From: Corynebacterium durum
GTDB lineage: Bacteria > Actinomycetota > Actinomycetes > Mycobacteriales > Mycobacteriaceae
Assembly (NCBI RefSeq): GCF_030408675.1
Contig: NZ_CP047200.1
Location: forward strand, 2,480,001 to 2,544,000
Length of the DNA stretch: 64,000 nt
Reading direction: 5' to 3'
The stretch's first letter is position 1, and each line of letters starts with the position of its first letter. Below are positions 8,569-18,500 of this stretch, piece by piece. Made by a program: the position numbers and the translations under genes. The notes under the pieces were generated by a model, which was given only the letters and a program-made list of their open reading frames with translations, was not told the DNA's origin and ran no database searches.

Positions 8569-11095
8569 GATCGTCCTTCTGGTCCCGTGAAGAATCGCCG
8601 CTGCCGTGCTCGGGGCGTTCCGGGTATTCCGGCTGCTCGTTATCAGGCAGCCGGAAGCCAATGATCTCAGTTGGAGCTGAGCTCGGTGGGTTTTTTGCAG
8701 CGTGACTATTCTGTGTGGGCTGGTCGCCGTACGTATCGGGCGCACCCGGACCGTAGGAGTTCATCCCAGGATGTTGGCCGCGCGGCTGCGGCTCTGGTTG
8801 CGCATGCCTGCCACCATCTGAAGGCTGCGATGGTTGCGCTCCCTGGGGTGCGCCCTGTGGTGTGTCCTGCGGAGATTGCGGCGATTGCGAGTCCCAGCCG
8901 GGCACAGTCCAGTTCGCTGGCGGCGGCGTGCCACCATAGGTGGGCTGGCCACCCGTGTGCTGGGGCCCCCGAGAACCACCAGAACCAGGACCACCCGCGC
9001 CATTGTTGTAGTTACCTGGGCCATTGCTGGTGCCATCTCGACGCGTCGCTGCATCCACCGGCGGCAAGGGCATCAGCCCCTGAGCTGCGCGTTCCGCTTC
9101 GCGACGGGCGCGAGCAGCCTTGGACGCCTCCAACAGAGAAAAACGCTTCGGCGGCTCTTCGCCACGCTCAATGGCCAGTTCCGTGGGGGTTTTCACCGGT
9201 TCGCGGCCGATTTGCGCAGGGAAGTAGGTTGCCTCGTTGGGGAATACTTCAACACGTTCGCGCTGCGGCATGCCTTCGAACAGAACCTCCAGGTCGGGGC
9301 GTCGTAACGTTTCCTTTTCCAGTAGTTTCTCGGCGAGTTTGTCCAGCACGTCGCGGTTATCGCGGAGGATGTTGTATGCCTCTTCGTGTGCCTTGTTCAT
9401 CAGGTACCGCGTTTGCTCATCGATGGTTGCGGCAACAGCCGGGGAGTAATCCATCTGGTTCCCCGCACCACGCCCCACAAACGGGTCGCCTTGTTCCTCG
9501 CCGTACTTGACCACACCCAACTCTGGGGACATGCCGTATTCGGTGATCATGGCGCGGGCAATCTTGGTGGCCTGCTCAATGTCATTGGAGGCACCTGTGG
9601 TGGGCTGGCCAAACACCAGCTCTTCGGCGGCGCGGCCGCCCATGGAGAACACAAGCCGGGCAAACAATTCGGCGCGGTTGTACATGCCTTTATCGTCTTC
9701 GGCGGCTGTCATGGCATGCCCGCCGGTACGTCCACGGGCCAAAATGGTGACCTTGTACACGCGCTCGATGTCTTTCATCGCCCAGGCAGCCAGGGTGTGG
9801 CCGGACTCGTGGTAGGCGGTGACTTTCTTTTCGTGCTCGGAAATGATCTTGGAGCTTCGGCGCGGGCCACCCACCACACGGTCGGTGGCTTCCTCCAACG
9901 CATCAGCCGTGATCACATTTCCGCCAATACGGGCGGTGAGCAGCGCGGCTTCGTTCAGCACGTTTTCCAGGTCCGCTCCAGACATGCCGGCGGTGCGCTT
10001 GGCCAGGGATTTCAGGTCTGCATCATCGGCGAAGGGCTTGCCCTTGGCATGCACCTGAAGGATTTGTTCGCGGCCTTTCAGATCCGGGTTGGTCACCGGG
10101 ATTTGCCGGTCGAAACGCCCCGGACGCAGCAGGGCCGGGTCCAGAATGTCGGGACGGTTGGTGGCGGCCATGAGGATCACGCCTTGGCGGTCTCCGAAGC
10201 CGTCCATTTCCACCAGCAGCTGGTTGAGGGTTTGTTCGCGTTCGTCGTGTCCGCCGCCCATGCCGGAGCCGCGCTGGCGACCAACCGCATCAATCTCGTC
10301 GACGAAGATGATGCAGGGGCTGTTTTCTTTGGCCTGTTTGAACAGGTCACGGACGCGGGAGGCACCCACACCGACGAACATTTCCACAAAGTCCGAGCCG
10401 GAGATGGAATAGAAAGGTACGCCTGCCTCACCGGCCACGGCCCTGGCCAGCAGGGTTTTACCGGTTCCGGGTGGGCCGTAGAGCAGCACGCCGCGCGGGA
10501 TTTTCGCCCCGAGTGCTTCGTAGCGGCTGGGGTCCTGCAGGAAGTCTTTGATTTCGTGGAGTTCGTCCACGGCTTCGTCCGCACCGGCTACGTCGGCAAA
10601 CGTGTTGGTGGGCATGTCTTTGGTGAGTTCCTTGGCGCGGGATCCACCAAAGCCGAACATGCCCATGCCGCCGCCCTGCATGCGGTTGAAGAAGAACATG
10701 ATCAGGCCGAACAGGATGAGCATGGGCAGCAGCATGCCCAGCATGGAGGTGAAGAAGTTCTCGCGGTTGACCTTTGTGGTGTACTTCTCGGGGTTGCTGG
10801 CCTGCACCTTGTCAAAGATGACCGGCGCTGAGCGAGCTGGGTATTCGGCGATAATTTCCGTCACACCATCACGTTTATCCACGTTGATGCCGTTTTTGAG
10901 GGTGAGGCGGAGGCGTTGTTCGCGGTCGTCGATTTGCACTTCTTTGACGTTGTTGTCATTGAGCTGTGCCATGGCGACCGAGGTGTCCACCTTGCGGAAA
11001 CCGCGGGTGTCGTCGATCAACACAGTGATTCCGAAGAGCACGATGAGAACGACGGCGGCGATGGTGCCGAATCTGAGGATTTTCTTGTTGTCCAT
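8561..11095 (-). CDS. ftsH: ATP-dependent zinc metalloprotease FtsH
   Basis: Membrane-anchored AAA+ protease for quality control of membrane and cytosolic proteins. The 844-residue protein has a first helix (about 7-25), an extracytoplasmic domain and a second helix (about 113-135). The AAA module follows with [19 protein letters not shown] and the second region of homology ([21 protein letters not shown]). The zinc site is HESGH. The last 170 or so residues are Gly/Pro/Gln-rich, longer than in E. coli but common in actinobacteria. It is the first gene of the folate run and starts 113 bp downstream of the hpt stop. Confidence 0.96.
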   Translation of the reverse strand: MDNKKILRFGTIAAVVLIVLFGITVLIDDTRGFRKVDTSVAMAQLNDNNVKEVQIDDREQRLRLTLKNGINVDKRDGVTEIIAEYPARSAPVIFDKVQASNPEKYTTKVNRENFFTSMLGMLLPMLILFGLIMFFFNRMQGGGMGMFGFGGSRAKELTKDMPTNTFADVAGADEAVDELHEIKDFLQDPSRYEALGAKIPRGVLLYGPPGTGKTLLARAVAGEAGVPFYSISGSDFVEMFVGVGASRVRDLFKQAKENSPCIIFVDEIDAVGRQRGSGMGGGHDEREQTLNQLLVEMDGFGDRQGVILMAATNRPDILDPALLRPGRFDRQIPVTNPDLKGREQILQVHAKGKPFADDADLKSLAKRTAGMSGADLENVLNEAALLTARIGGNVITADALEEATDRVVGGPRRSSKIISEHEKKVTAYHESGHTLAAWAMKDIERVYKVTILARGRTGGHAMTAAEDDKGMYNRAELFARLVFSMGGRAAEELVFGQPTTGASNDIEQATKIARAMITEYGMSPELGVVKYGEEQGDPFVGRGAGNQMDYSPAVAATIDEQTRYLMNKAHEEAYNILRDNRDVLDKLAEKLLEKETLRRPDLEVLFEGMPQRERVEVFPNEATYFPAQIGREPVKTPTELAIERGEEPPKRFSLLEASKAARARREAERAAQGLMPLPPVDAATRRDGTSNGPGNYNNGAGGPGSGGSRGPQHTGGQPTYGGTPPPANWTVPGWDSQSPQSPQDTPQGAPQGAQPSQPSDGGRHAQPEPQPRGQHPGMNSYGPGAPDTYGDQPTQNSHAAKNPPSSAPTEIIGFRLPDNEQPEYPERPEHGSGDSSRDQKDDHA

Positions 11096-11208
11096 TGGTT
11101 AGCCTGTGGCGGCGTTGACCTTTCTTTGTCAAAGAGCAGATTGTTTCAGTGTACTTATTCCACCGTGGTTCTTCCGCGTGCGCTTCTTAGGTTGCCGTGA
11201 GCTGGCTG

Positions 11209-11805
11209 TTAGTTACCGTTGTCGGTGGAGTACACGCGGGGGTGCAGTGTTCCGACGTAGGGGAGGTCCCGGTAGCGTTCCGCGTAGTCTAACCCGTAGC
11301 CGATGACAAATTCATTGGGGATGTCGAAGCCAATGTCAAAAAGATCGACTTTTCCGCGCACGGCCTCGGGCTTGCGGAGCAGCGTCACCACGTCGAGGGA
11401 CTTGGGTTTGCGGTTGCGCAGGTTTTTCACCAGCCAGGACAGGGTCAGCCCCGAGTCGATGATGTCTTCAACAATAACAACGTGTTTGTCTTCAATGTCG
11501 CGGTCCAGGTCTTTCAGAATCCGCACGACACCGGAAGAGGACGTGGAGTTTCCGTAGGAGGAGACCGCCATGAATTCGATTTGCGTGGGTATGGACATGG
11601 CTCGCGCAAAATCGGTAATAAAAAAGACCGCGCCTTTGAGCACGCAGACGAGGATCAGGTCATCGCCTGCGTCTTTGTATTTTTCGGAAAGTCGATCGGC
11701 CATTTCTTGAATGCGGGTGTGGAGGAGTTTTGCATCCACCAGCACTGCTTCAATGTCGTCACCGTAGGGTCCTGCGGGAACGTTGTAATCCTTCTTGTCG
11801 TGCAT
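11209..11805 (-). CDS. hpt: Hypoxanthine phosphoribosyltransferase
   Basis: Salvages hypoxanthine and guanine with PRPP. It contains [14 protein letters not shown], the PRPP loop [15 protein letters not shown] with paired acidic residues, and the C-terminal [23 protein letters not shown] 11805 ([10 protein letters not shown], 198 residues) is preferred; an ATG at 11817 is in frame, but AAAGG abuts it directly whereas it stands 12 nt before 11805. It follows tilS by a short gap, as in other actinobacteria. Confidence 0.94.
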   Translation of the reverse strand: MHDKKDYNVPAGPYGDDIEAVLVDAKLLHTRIQEMADRLSEKYKDAGDDLILVCVLKGAVFFITDFARAMSIPTQIEFMAVSSYGNSTSSSGVVRILKDLDRDIEDKHVVIVEDIIDSGLTLSWLVKNLRNRKPKSLDVVTLLRKPEAVRGKVDLFDIGFDIPNEFVIGYGLDYAERYRDLPYVGTLHPRVYSTDNGN

Positions 11806-11831
11806 CGGCGAGGGCATCCTTTGTCAGAGAG

Positions 11832-12794
11832 TCAACGTACAGACACTGCAAGAATGCCATTTTTCCGCGCCACAACCAACCTCCGCCCACCCGGGGCCTT
11901 TCCAATGGCCACGGGTCCCTGACCACGCCACGCCACTATCAATTGTTCTACTGCCGCGATGGTCGCGGCAGATTCCCGACCACCATTGGTTCGAATAAAC
12001 TCCGCCAGCACGGCCCGACGCAGCGCGGGGTGCGGGGGTACCTGCGCCACCTCCAGCTCGACAATCCCCTCCCCCAAGCCCTGCTTATCGACGCCCACCC
12101 GAACCAGGTCCGCTTCCCAGGCCGCCCTTTCCGCCGCCTGCGCCAACCCGGGAACGGGATCCCCACCAATAATGTCAGCGAGATCCGGCAGAAGACGATT
12201 CCGTAGCGCCACCCGGCGAAAAGACTGGTCATCGTTGTGGGGGTCGGACCACACTTCCAGCCCAAGTTCCGAGCACGCTCCGACCGTGTTGGCGCGGCGC
12301 ACCCCTAGCAATGGCCGCACAATTGTCGTGCCATCCTCCCAGGTGCTGCGTTCCAGCATGCCTGTGGCGTGTCCGCGTAGCGCGCTGAGCAGCAAGGTTT
12401 CTGCCTGGTCATCCATGGTGTGCCCCACCCAGATGGGCCGGCCATTGGCCGCCGATGTTAACGCGGTGTAGCGGGCGTGCCTGGCGTTTGCCTCCATACT
12501 TCCGGTAGACGGGACGTCGATACGCAGAACCGTAGCCGCAGCACCGAGTGCGCGTGCCGTCTCAGCGGCGGTGGCGGCGACCTCGGCGCTGGCATCTTGG
12601 AGGCCGTGGTCAATGCAGATGGCCTCCACCTCACGGCCTTCGGCAAGTGTTCCTGCCAGTAACGCCACGGAATCCGGGCCACCGGATAACCCCACCACCA
12701 CGCGCATATCGGTGTGCCTACGCACAGCCCGACGGATCTCAAGAAAATGTGGGCTGGTGTGCGGCAGTTCCAGGGAGCCGAGGTGGCTGGGCAT
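11832..12794 (-). CDS. tilS: tRNA(Ile)-lysidine synthetase
   Basis: Modifies C34 of the CAU-anticodon isoleucine tRNA to lysidine with ATP and lysine, so the tRNA reads AUA. It contains the PP-loop SGGPDSVAL (about residue 36), ICIDHGLQ, and GHTMDDQAETLLLSALRG. At 320 residues it is the short actinobacterial form, lacking much of the C-terminal extension found in E. coli. It lies between the carboxypeptidase gene and hpt on the same strand, 3 bp from the former. Two dispersed octamers (12086 and 12515) fall inside it. Confidence 0.93.
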   Translation of the reverse strand: MPSHLGSLELPHTSPHFLEIRRAVRRHTDMRVVVGLSGGPDSVALLAGTLAEGREVEAICIDHGLQDASAEVAATAAETARALGAAATVLRIDVPSTGSMEANARHARYTALTSAANGRPIWVGHTMDDQAETLLLSALRGHATGMLERSTWEDGTTIVRPLLGVRRANTVGACSELGLEVWSDPHNDDQSFRRVALRNRLLPDLADIIGGDPVPGLAQAAERAAWEADLVRVGVDKQGLGEGIVELEVAQVPPHPALRRAVLAEFIRTNGGRESAATIAAVEQLIVAWRGQGPVAIGKAPGGRRLVVARKNGILAVSVR

Positions 12795-12797
12795 GGT

Positions 12798-14120
12798 TTA
12801 GTCCCGAATTGCCGAGGTCATAGCGTCCATCGCGGCGCGGGACCCCTGCACGTCGGCATCGTTGGAGAGGAAGCCATAGCTGTAGATGTGGCCGTCAGCG
12901 CCCATCACCGTGCCCGCGAGACCAGTGGTTTTAGTGAGGGTCCCGGTCTTGCCGCGTACCCACCCCGCACCGGCTTGATCGCGGTAGCGTTCCTCCAGGG
13001 TGCCACTGGCACCGGCCACGGGAAGGGTTTCCAACAACGGCCGAAGCTGCGGGTCGGTGACCGCACGGTGCATGATGTCGTTGAGCAACCCTGGGGGGAT
13101 CAGGTTCTTGGTAGACATGCCGGAATTGTCCACCAGGGTCACGCCGCTGGTACTGAAACCATTGCTGTTAAGAATCTGCAGAGTGGCGGCTACTGCGTCC
13201 TTGTTTGTTCCTGTCATTCCTTCATGCAAGGCAATCTCGCGCCCCACGGCTTCCGCCGCCACGTTGTCGCTTTGCTGCATCAACTCCCGAAGACGTTCCT
13301 CCAGGGTGTCGGAGTGGACGAGGGCCAGCGGCGCTTCCTCGGTGGTGGGGGCCTGCCCCAGGCCGCTTTTCTCCGCGCCTAGGCGCGTCGCCAACTGCCG
13401 CGCCACGTCCAGCGCCGGGGTTTCGCTGCGCGGTACGTCACCGGTGGTCTCTCCGATACGCGCACCGTAGAGCATGACCGGTTCCATGGGCGCGATGAAT
13501 CCGCCTGCGATGTCGGCTCGGTCCCAGTCGGAGAGGAAGGATTCGCCGCTCCAGTGGGAAGTATCCACCAGCACGGTATTAATTGGCGCGGGGTGACTGT
13601 GTTTAATCTGTTTCGCCAGGTCGTCAAGCTTTTCGGTGGTGAGCATCACGTCACCTGCGCCGCGAAGGACCACAGTCCCAGGAGCGTCGCCCTCCACAAC
13701 GGCAGTGTCAATGCGATCGTCCGGACCAAGCACAAGAAGTGCGGCCGCTGCCGTGAGGATTTTGGTGGTGGACGCGGGCGTCATGGGTTTGGTGGGGTGT
13801 TTCTCCCACACAATGGACCCGGTGGTGGCGTCGGTCACTTGGCCACCAAATTGCCCTAACCGGGGGTCCTGGGAGAGCGTTTCCAGGGTGGTACGCAACT
13901 CGTTATTCGTCGACGGCGCCACCGCTGATGTGGACGTGTCTACAGAAGTGGAGGTGCCCACCGGCTGGACAAGCTGCTGCGGTTCAACGGCTGCCATCGC
14001 CGGATCATGTACTAAATCCCCAGGTCCGGTTGCGTTGATCACCGCCAACGTTGTGCCGCCGCCCACCGCAATGGCAGCTGCGGAGGCGCCTAGAATCCAC
14101 CAAATCTTCTTAACAGTCAC
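12798..14120 (-). CDS. dacB: D-alanyl-D-alanine carboxypeptidase/endopeptidase (PBP4, DacB-like)
   Basis: Exported peptidoglycan-trimming enzyme of the S13 class C penicillin-binding family. The 440-residue protein starts MTVKKIWWILGAS with one membrane/signal segment (about 7-30), then a Thr/Ser-rich linker. The catalytic motifs are SxxK (PASTTKIL, about 137), SxN (SDN in MQQSDNVAAEA) and KTG (VRGKTGTLT). It starts the minus-strand run through tilS and hpt and is divergent from ppa, with 127 bp between them. Confidence 0.92.
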   Translation of the reverse strand: MTVKKIWWILGASAAAIAVGGGTTLAVINATGPGDLVHDPAMAAVEPQQLVQPVGTSTSVDTSTSAVAPSTNNELRTTLETLSQDPRLGQFGGQVTDATTGSIVWEKHPTKPMTPASTTKILTAAAALLVLGPDDRIDTAVVEGDAPGTVVLRGAGDVMLTTEKLDDLAKQIKHSHPAPINTVLVDTSHWSGESFLSDWDRADIAGGFIAPMEPVMLYGARIGETTGDVPRSETPALDVARQLATRLGAEKSGLGQAPTTEEAPLALVHSDTLEERLRELMQQSDNVAAEAVGREIALHEGMTGTNKDAVAATLQILNSNGFSTSGVTLVDNSGMSTKNLIPPGLLNDIMHRAVTDPQLRPLLETLPVAGASGTLEERYRDQAGAGWVRGKTGTLTKTTGLAGTVMGADGHIYSYGFLSNDADVQGSRAAMDAMTSAIRD

Positions 14121-14247
14121 GTCACTAGGTTAGACGGTGATGGTACTGGCTTGTGTTATTGACAGGGTAGGATGTTGGGAAAGATTTGAGTAGTTTAACC
14201 CGCACCTTTACCGTGGGTGCTGGGAGAAGGGACCACTGTCCATAGTC

Positions 14248-14721
14248 ATGAGTATTGAAGTTACTATCGAGATCCCGAAGGGTTCCCGCAACAAGTACGA
14301 AGTTGATCACGAATCCGGCAAGGTCTACCTGGACCGCTACCTGTTCACTCCGATGGGATACCCCCTGGATTACGGCTTCATTGACCACACCCTCGGCGAA
14401 GACGGTGACCCGCTGGACGCGTTGGTAATCCTTCCCGAGCCGGTGTTCCCCGGCGTGATTGTGAAGGCACGTCCGCTGGGCGTATTCAAAATGACCGATG
14501 AGGCAGGCGGCGATGACAAGTTGCTCTGCGTCGTTGATGATGTTCGCTGGAACCACCTGCAGGACATTGACGATGTGTCCGACTTCCTCAAAGACGAGGT
14601 GGAGCACTTCTTTGTCCACTACAAGGACCTGGAACCCAACAAGGAAGTCACCGGCTCCGGCTGGGCAGGCAAAGCCGAGGCCGAGCGTATCCTCACCGAG
14701 GCCGTGGAACGCCACAAGTAA
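14248..14721 (+). CDS. ppa: Inorganic pyrophosphatase (family I)
   Basis: Hydrolyses pyrophosphate to phosphate in the cytoplasm. 157 residues is the usual bacterial size. It shows [13 protein letters not shown] at the start, then [11 protein letters not shown] and the signature [10 protein letters not shown] with the metal-binding aspartates. It is followed by a rhodanese gene 25 bp downstream on the same strand. A 306-codon frame on the opposite strand is a shadow. Confidence 0.96.
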   Translation: MSIEVTIEIPKGSRNKYEVDHESGKVYLDRYLFTPMGYPLDYGFIDHTLGEDGDPLDALVILPEPVFPGVIVKARPLGVFKMTDEAGGDDKLLCVVDDVRWNHLQDIDDVSDFLKDEVEHFFVHYKDLEPNKEVTGSGWAGKAEAERILTEAVERHK

Positions 14722-14746
14722 GACACCACAGCATAAGGAGTATTGC

Positions 14747-15034
14747 ATGAAGTCCGTCACGGTCACCGAAGTCCCCGACGAGGCACAGCTTATCGACGTC
14801 CGCGAACCCGACGAATACGCCGCAGGCCATGCGCAGCACGCCATCAACATCCCTATGAGTGAATTCGCCCAACGTGTTGGTGAGGTGGACACCAACCGTG
14901 ACGTGTACGTCATTTGCCTATCTGGTGGCCGTTCAGCCCGAGTCTGCGAATACCTGGACGCCCACGACATCGCATGCATCAATGTCGAGGGTGGAACCTC
15001 TGCATGGGAGGCCGCTGGGCTTCCGATGTCGTAG
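14747..15034 (+). CDS. Single-domain rhodanese-like sulfurtransferase
   Basis: 95 residues from ATG 14747, with a textbook AAGGAG 6 nt upstream. It has one rhodanese domain: LIDVREPDEYAAGHAQHAINIP (CH2A-like motif) and the active-site loop VICLSGGRSARV with the catalytic cysteine (about residue 61), then GGTSAWEAAGLP. Stand-alone rhodaneses carry persulfide sulfur; the acceptor is unknown. It lies between ppa and a MarR gene, 25 bp and 29 bp from its neighbours. Confidence 0.9.
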   Translation: MKSVTVTEVPDEAQLIDVREPDEYAAGHAQHAINIPMSEFAQRVGEVDTNRDVYVICLSGGRSARVCEYLDAHDIACINVEGGTSAWEAAGLPMS

Positions 15035-15063
15035 TTTATGGTCAACCGATTTATGATTTAACT

Positions 15064-15510
15064 ATGCCTGGTTTGCCCGAGATACCCACGCTGCTGCTGG
15101 AATCACCATCTTTCCAGCTGGAGCGGCTGCGTCGCCGTACCCGCGATGAGGTAGAAAAATCGCTTGTGGACTACGACACAACCCTGCGTGAGTACTGGGC
15201 ACTCACAGCCCTGGTGGCGGGGGATGCCGCCAGCCAATCCACCTTGGCATCCATCCTCGCCGTCGATGCCTCCGACATGGTACGGCTGATCGACTCGATG
15301 GAAAAGCACGGCTGGGCAAAACGCGAACGCGACCCGAAAGACCGCCGCCGCCAGATCGTGGCAGCCACTAAACGGGGCCGTAAAGTGCATGAAGAGCTGG
15401 CAGAACTGGTCAGCCACGCCGAGGATCGAGCCCTGGATGATTCAACCTCCAAGCAACTAAAGCACCTGCGGAAACTCGCGGCATCGATTATTGCCGCAGA
15501 AGAGGAGTGA
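15064..15510 (+). CDS. MarR-family transcriptional regulator
   Basis: 148 residues. A winged-helix region includes STLASILAVDASDMVRLIDSM followed by the wing ERDPKDRRRQIV, typical of MarR. ATG 15064 has a -10-like TATGAT (15052-15057) only 6 nt upstream and no Shine-Dalgarno, so the message may be leaderless and have its own promoter apart from the rhodanese gene. The peptide synthetase starts at the next base after its stop codon, so the regulator and synthetase form one transcription unit and it probably controls the synthetase. Confidence 0.87.
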   Translation: MPGLPEIPTLLLESPSFQLERLRRRTRDEVEKSLVDYDTTLREYWALTALVAGDAASQSTLASILAVDASDMVRLIDSMEKHGWAKRERDPKDRRRQIVAATKRGRKVHEELAELVSHAEDRALDDSTSKQLKHLRKLAASIIAAEEE

Positions 15511-18500
15511 GTGAAGACTGTGGGACTGCCAGCGGTTCCAACGCAGTTTTTACGCAGCGCTTCGGCCCCGCCGGAACGCACACTTGTAGATATTCTTCGA
15601 CACACCGCAGCCACCCACCCGGAAGCCGCAGCCATTGATGACGGCACCACAGTAATCACCTACTCCGAACTGATGGACACCCTCGACGCAGCGGTGGCCG
15701 ACCTTTATGAGCAAGGCATACGTCGAGGTGATCGCATTGGCATCCGACTGCCCAGCGGTTCCCACGAGCTTTACATCGCCATTCTGTCGGTGCTTGCGGC
15801 GGGGGCCGCCTACGTTCCGGTGGATGTGGATGACCCTGACGAGCGCGCTACCTTGGTCTTTGATGAAGCCGACGTCACCGCGACCATCACCTCAGATGGC
15901 CTTGACCTACGCCGCACGCGCAGTCGTGGAGACACTGGTCCCCCACTCCCCCATGACGATGCCTGGATCATTTTCACCTCCGGGTCCACCGGCACCCCGA
16001 AAGGCGTGGCCGTGACCCACCGCAGCGCCGCCGCGTTTGTGGATGCGGAAGCCACGTTGTTCTGCCAAGACTCACCCCTCGGCCCCGACGATCGTGTCCT
16101 TGCAGGGCTTTCCATTGCCTTTGATGCCTCCTGCGAGGAAATGTGGCTGGCTTGGCGTCATGGTGCCTGCCTGGTTCCCGCCCCGCGTTCGTTGGTGCGC
16201 TCCGGCATGGATCTCGGCCCGTGGCTGATTCGGCGCAACATCACTGTAGTCTCCACGGTTCCAACGCTTGCAAGTTTATGGACCACAGAAGCTCTTGACC
16301 AAGTGCGTTTACTCATTTTCGGCGGGGAGGCGTGCCCGCAGGAACTGGTTCAGCGAGTGTCCGCGCAGGACCGTGAGGTGTGGAATACCTACGGCCCCAC
16401 GGAGGCGACCGTCGTATCCTGCGCTGCCCCACTACAACCTGGTGAGGCAGTATCCATTGGACTGCCGTTGTCGGGGTGGGATCTCGCGGTCGTCGATACG
16501 CACGGAAATCCAGTGGAGGTCGGGCAGACCGGGGAGCTGGTCATTGGTGGCGTGGGGTTGGCGCGTTACCTGGACGCGGACAAAGACCGCACCACGTACG
16601 CACCGCTTCCAGCCCTCGGATGGAAGCGAACTTACCGTTCCGGCGACCATGTACGCCTGGCCGAGGATGGGTTGTACTTTGTGGGGCGCGTGGACGATCA
16701 GGTGAAGATCGGCGGGCGCCGCATCGAGCTGGGCGAGGTGGAGGCCGCCGTCTCAGGGCTGACAGGTGTGCATTCAGCGACGGTGGTGGTTCGGGAAACC
16801 CCAGGTGGCGATAAGATTCTAGTAGCGTACCTCACACTCGACACTCCGCACCCAGACTTTGAGAACATCGCCACCGCGCAGCTCGCGGACCTCATGCCGC
16901 GGGCACTCATTCCCCGCCTGTGCGTTCTGGACGAGTTACCCGTCACCACCTCCGGAAAGGTAGATAAAAAAGCATTGCCCTGGCCCCTGCCTGGCACGAA
17001 TGTGCAGGCGGAAGGCTTAACACCCACGGAGGACTGGCTCGCGCAGCTGTGGGTCGATGTCCTTGGCACCGCTGTGACGGAGAGGGACGCAGACTTTTTC
17101 GCCCTCGGCGGAACATCACTGGCTGCGGCGACGCTGGTGGGTCGGGTGCGTGACCGCATGCCCACCGTATCCGTCCGTGACCTGTACGATCACCCTCGGC
17201 TCGGCGCATTCGCCGAACATGTCGATGCCATTTCCAGCACCCTGAGCCCCAGCGCCACGCGTATCGACGCCCCCACTCCCGACCCGTCACCCGTAAGTAT
17301 GCGCACCCGCGTGGCACAGGAGGCAATCCAGGTTCTGGTGATGGGAATGCAGGCGGCAACACGCTGGGTGCCGTGGTTGCTGGTGATCAACGCTTTTGCC
17401 GCGTACCTGGGTTACGCGTGGGCGCGCCCCGTATCAGTACCCTGGTGGCTGTTGTTGCTGGTTGTTCTTGTTTTTCTCACCCCACTGGGTCGGCTTCCCC
17501 TGTCGGCGCTAGCAGCACGGGTACTCACTGCGGGTATCACGCCGGGTGACTACCCACGCGGTGGTGCTACGCATCTGCGACTGTGGGCTGCGGAACGTCT
17601 CAGCGACACCCTTGGGGGACGCGATGTCTCTAGCGCCACGTGGGTGCTGTATTACGCCAGGCTTCTTGGCGTGCAGGTAGGCAGCGGTGTGAATCTGCAT
17701 TCCCTACCTCCGGTGACGGGCCTGCTCACACTGGGTGACCACTGCTCCGTGGAACCGGAAGTTGACTTATCAGGCTACTGGCTGGAGGGAGACATCCTGC
17801 ACGTGGGGGCGATTTATATTGGCCACGGTGCCCGCATCGGCGCGAGATCCGTGCTGTTGCCCGGCACACGCGTGGGCAACAACGCCCATGTGGAGGCTGG
17901 ATCCTGCGTGACCGGGCGGAAAAAGGTGAAAGATCAGGCCCGCTGGTCAGGATCCCCGGCAGCGAAGGTGGGTCGTGCCCGGCACCGATTCCCCACCGAC
18001 CCACCGCCCCGGGCTACCTATTGGGTTCCGATATTTGGGTTGACATCCCTGCTGCTCAGTGCGTTGCCGCTGGTGGCCGTGGTGGCAGGCGCGGCGTCGA
18101 TAAGCGGAGCCCGGAGTTTCCTGCAGTTGGTGGCGCTGACACCGCTGGGGGTGCTGGTGGCGATGGCAACCTACGCTGGGTTGACGTGGCTGCTGGTGCG
18201 GCTACTCGCCATCGGCTTGCGACCAGGGATTACGCCCGTGCGCTCGCGCCGGGGATGGCAGGCGTGGGCGACGCAGCGCCTCATGGACGACGCACGTAGG
18301 CACCTGTTTCCCCTGTATGCCGCGCTGCTTACCCCGCTGTGGCTGCGGAGCCTGGGCGCACAGGTGGGCCGCAACGTGGAGATTTCCACGGCGGTCATGA
18401 TTCCGCGGTTCACGGTGGTGCGCGATGGCGCGTTCCTGGCCGATGACACGATGCTCGGCGGCTACGAGCTGGGCGGCGGGTGGATGCTCACGGGAGTGTC

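Noticed and set aside
9386..10831. 481-codon plus-strand frame opposite ftsH
   Set aside because: Shadow of a highly conserved AAA protease; its His/Gly/Val-rich translation has no domain.
11980..11995. GGTTCGAAT resembling a tRNA T-loop
   Set aside because: It lies inside tilS coding sequence with no cloverleaf around it; no tRNA found in the window.
14125..15045. 306-codon minus-strand frame opposite ppa and the rhodanese gene
   Set aside because: It is antisense to two clearly conserved genes, has no ribosome site and no recognisable domain; typical shadow frame.
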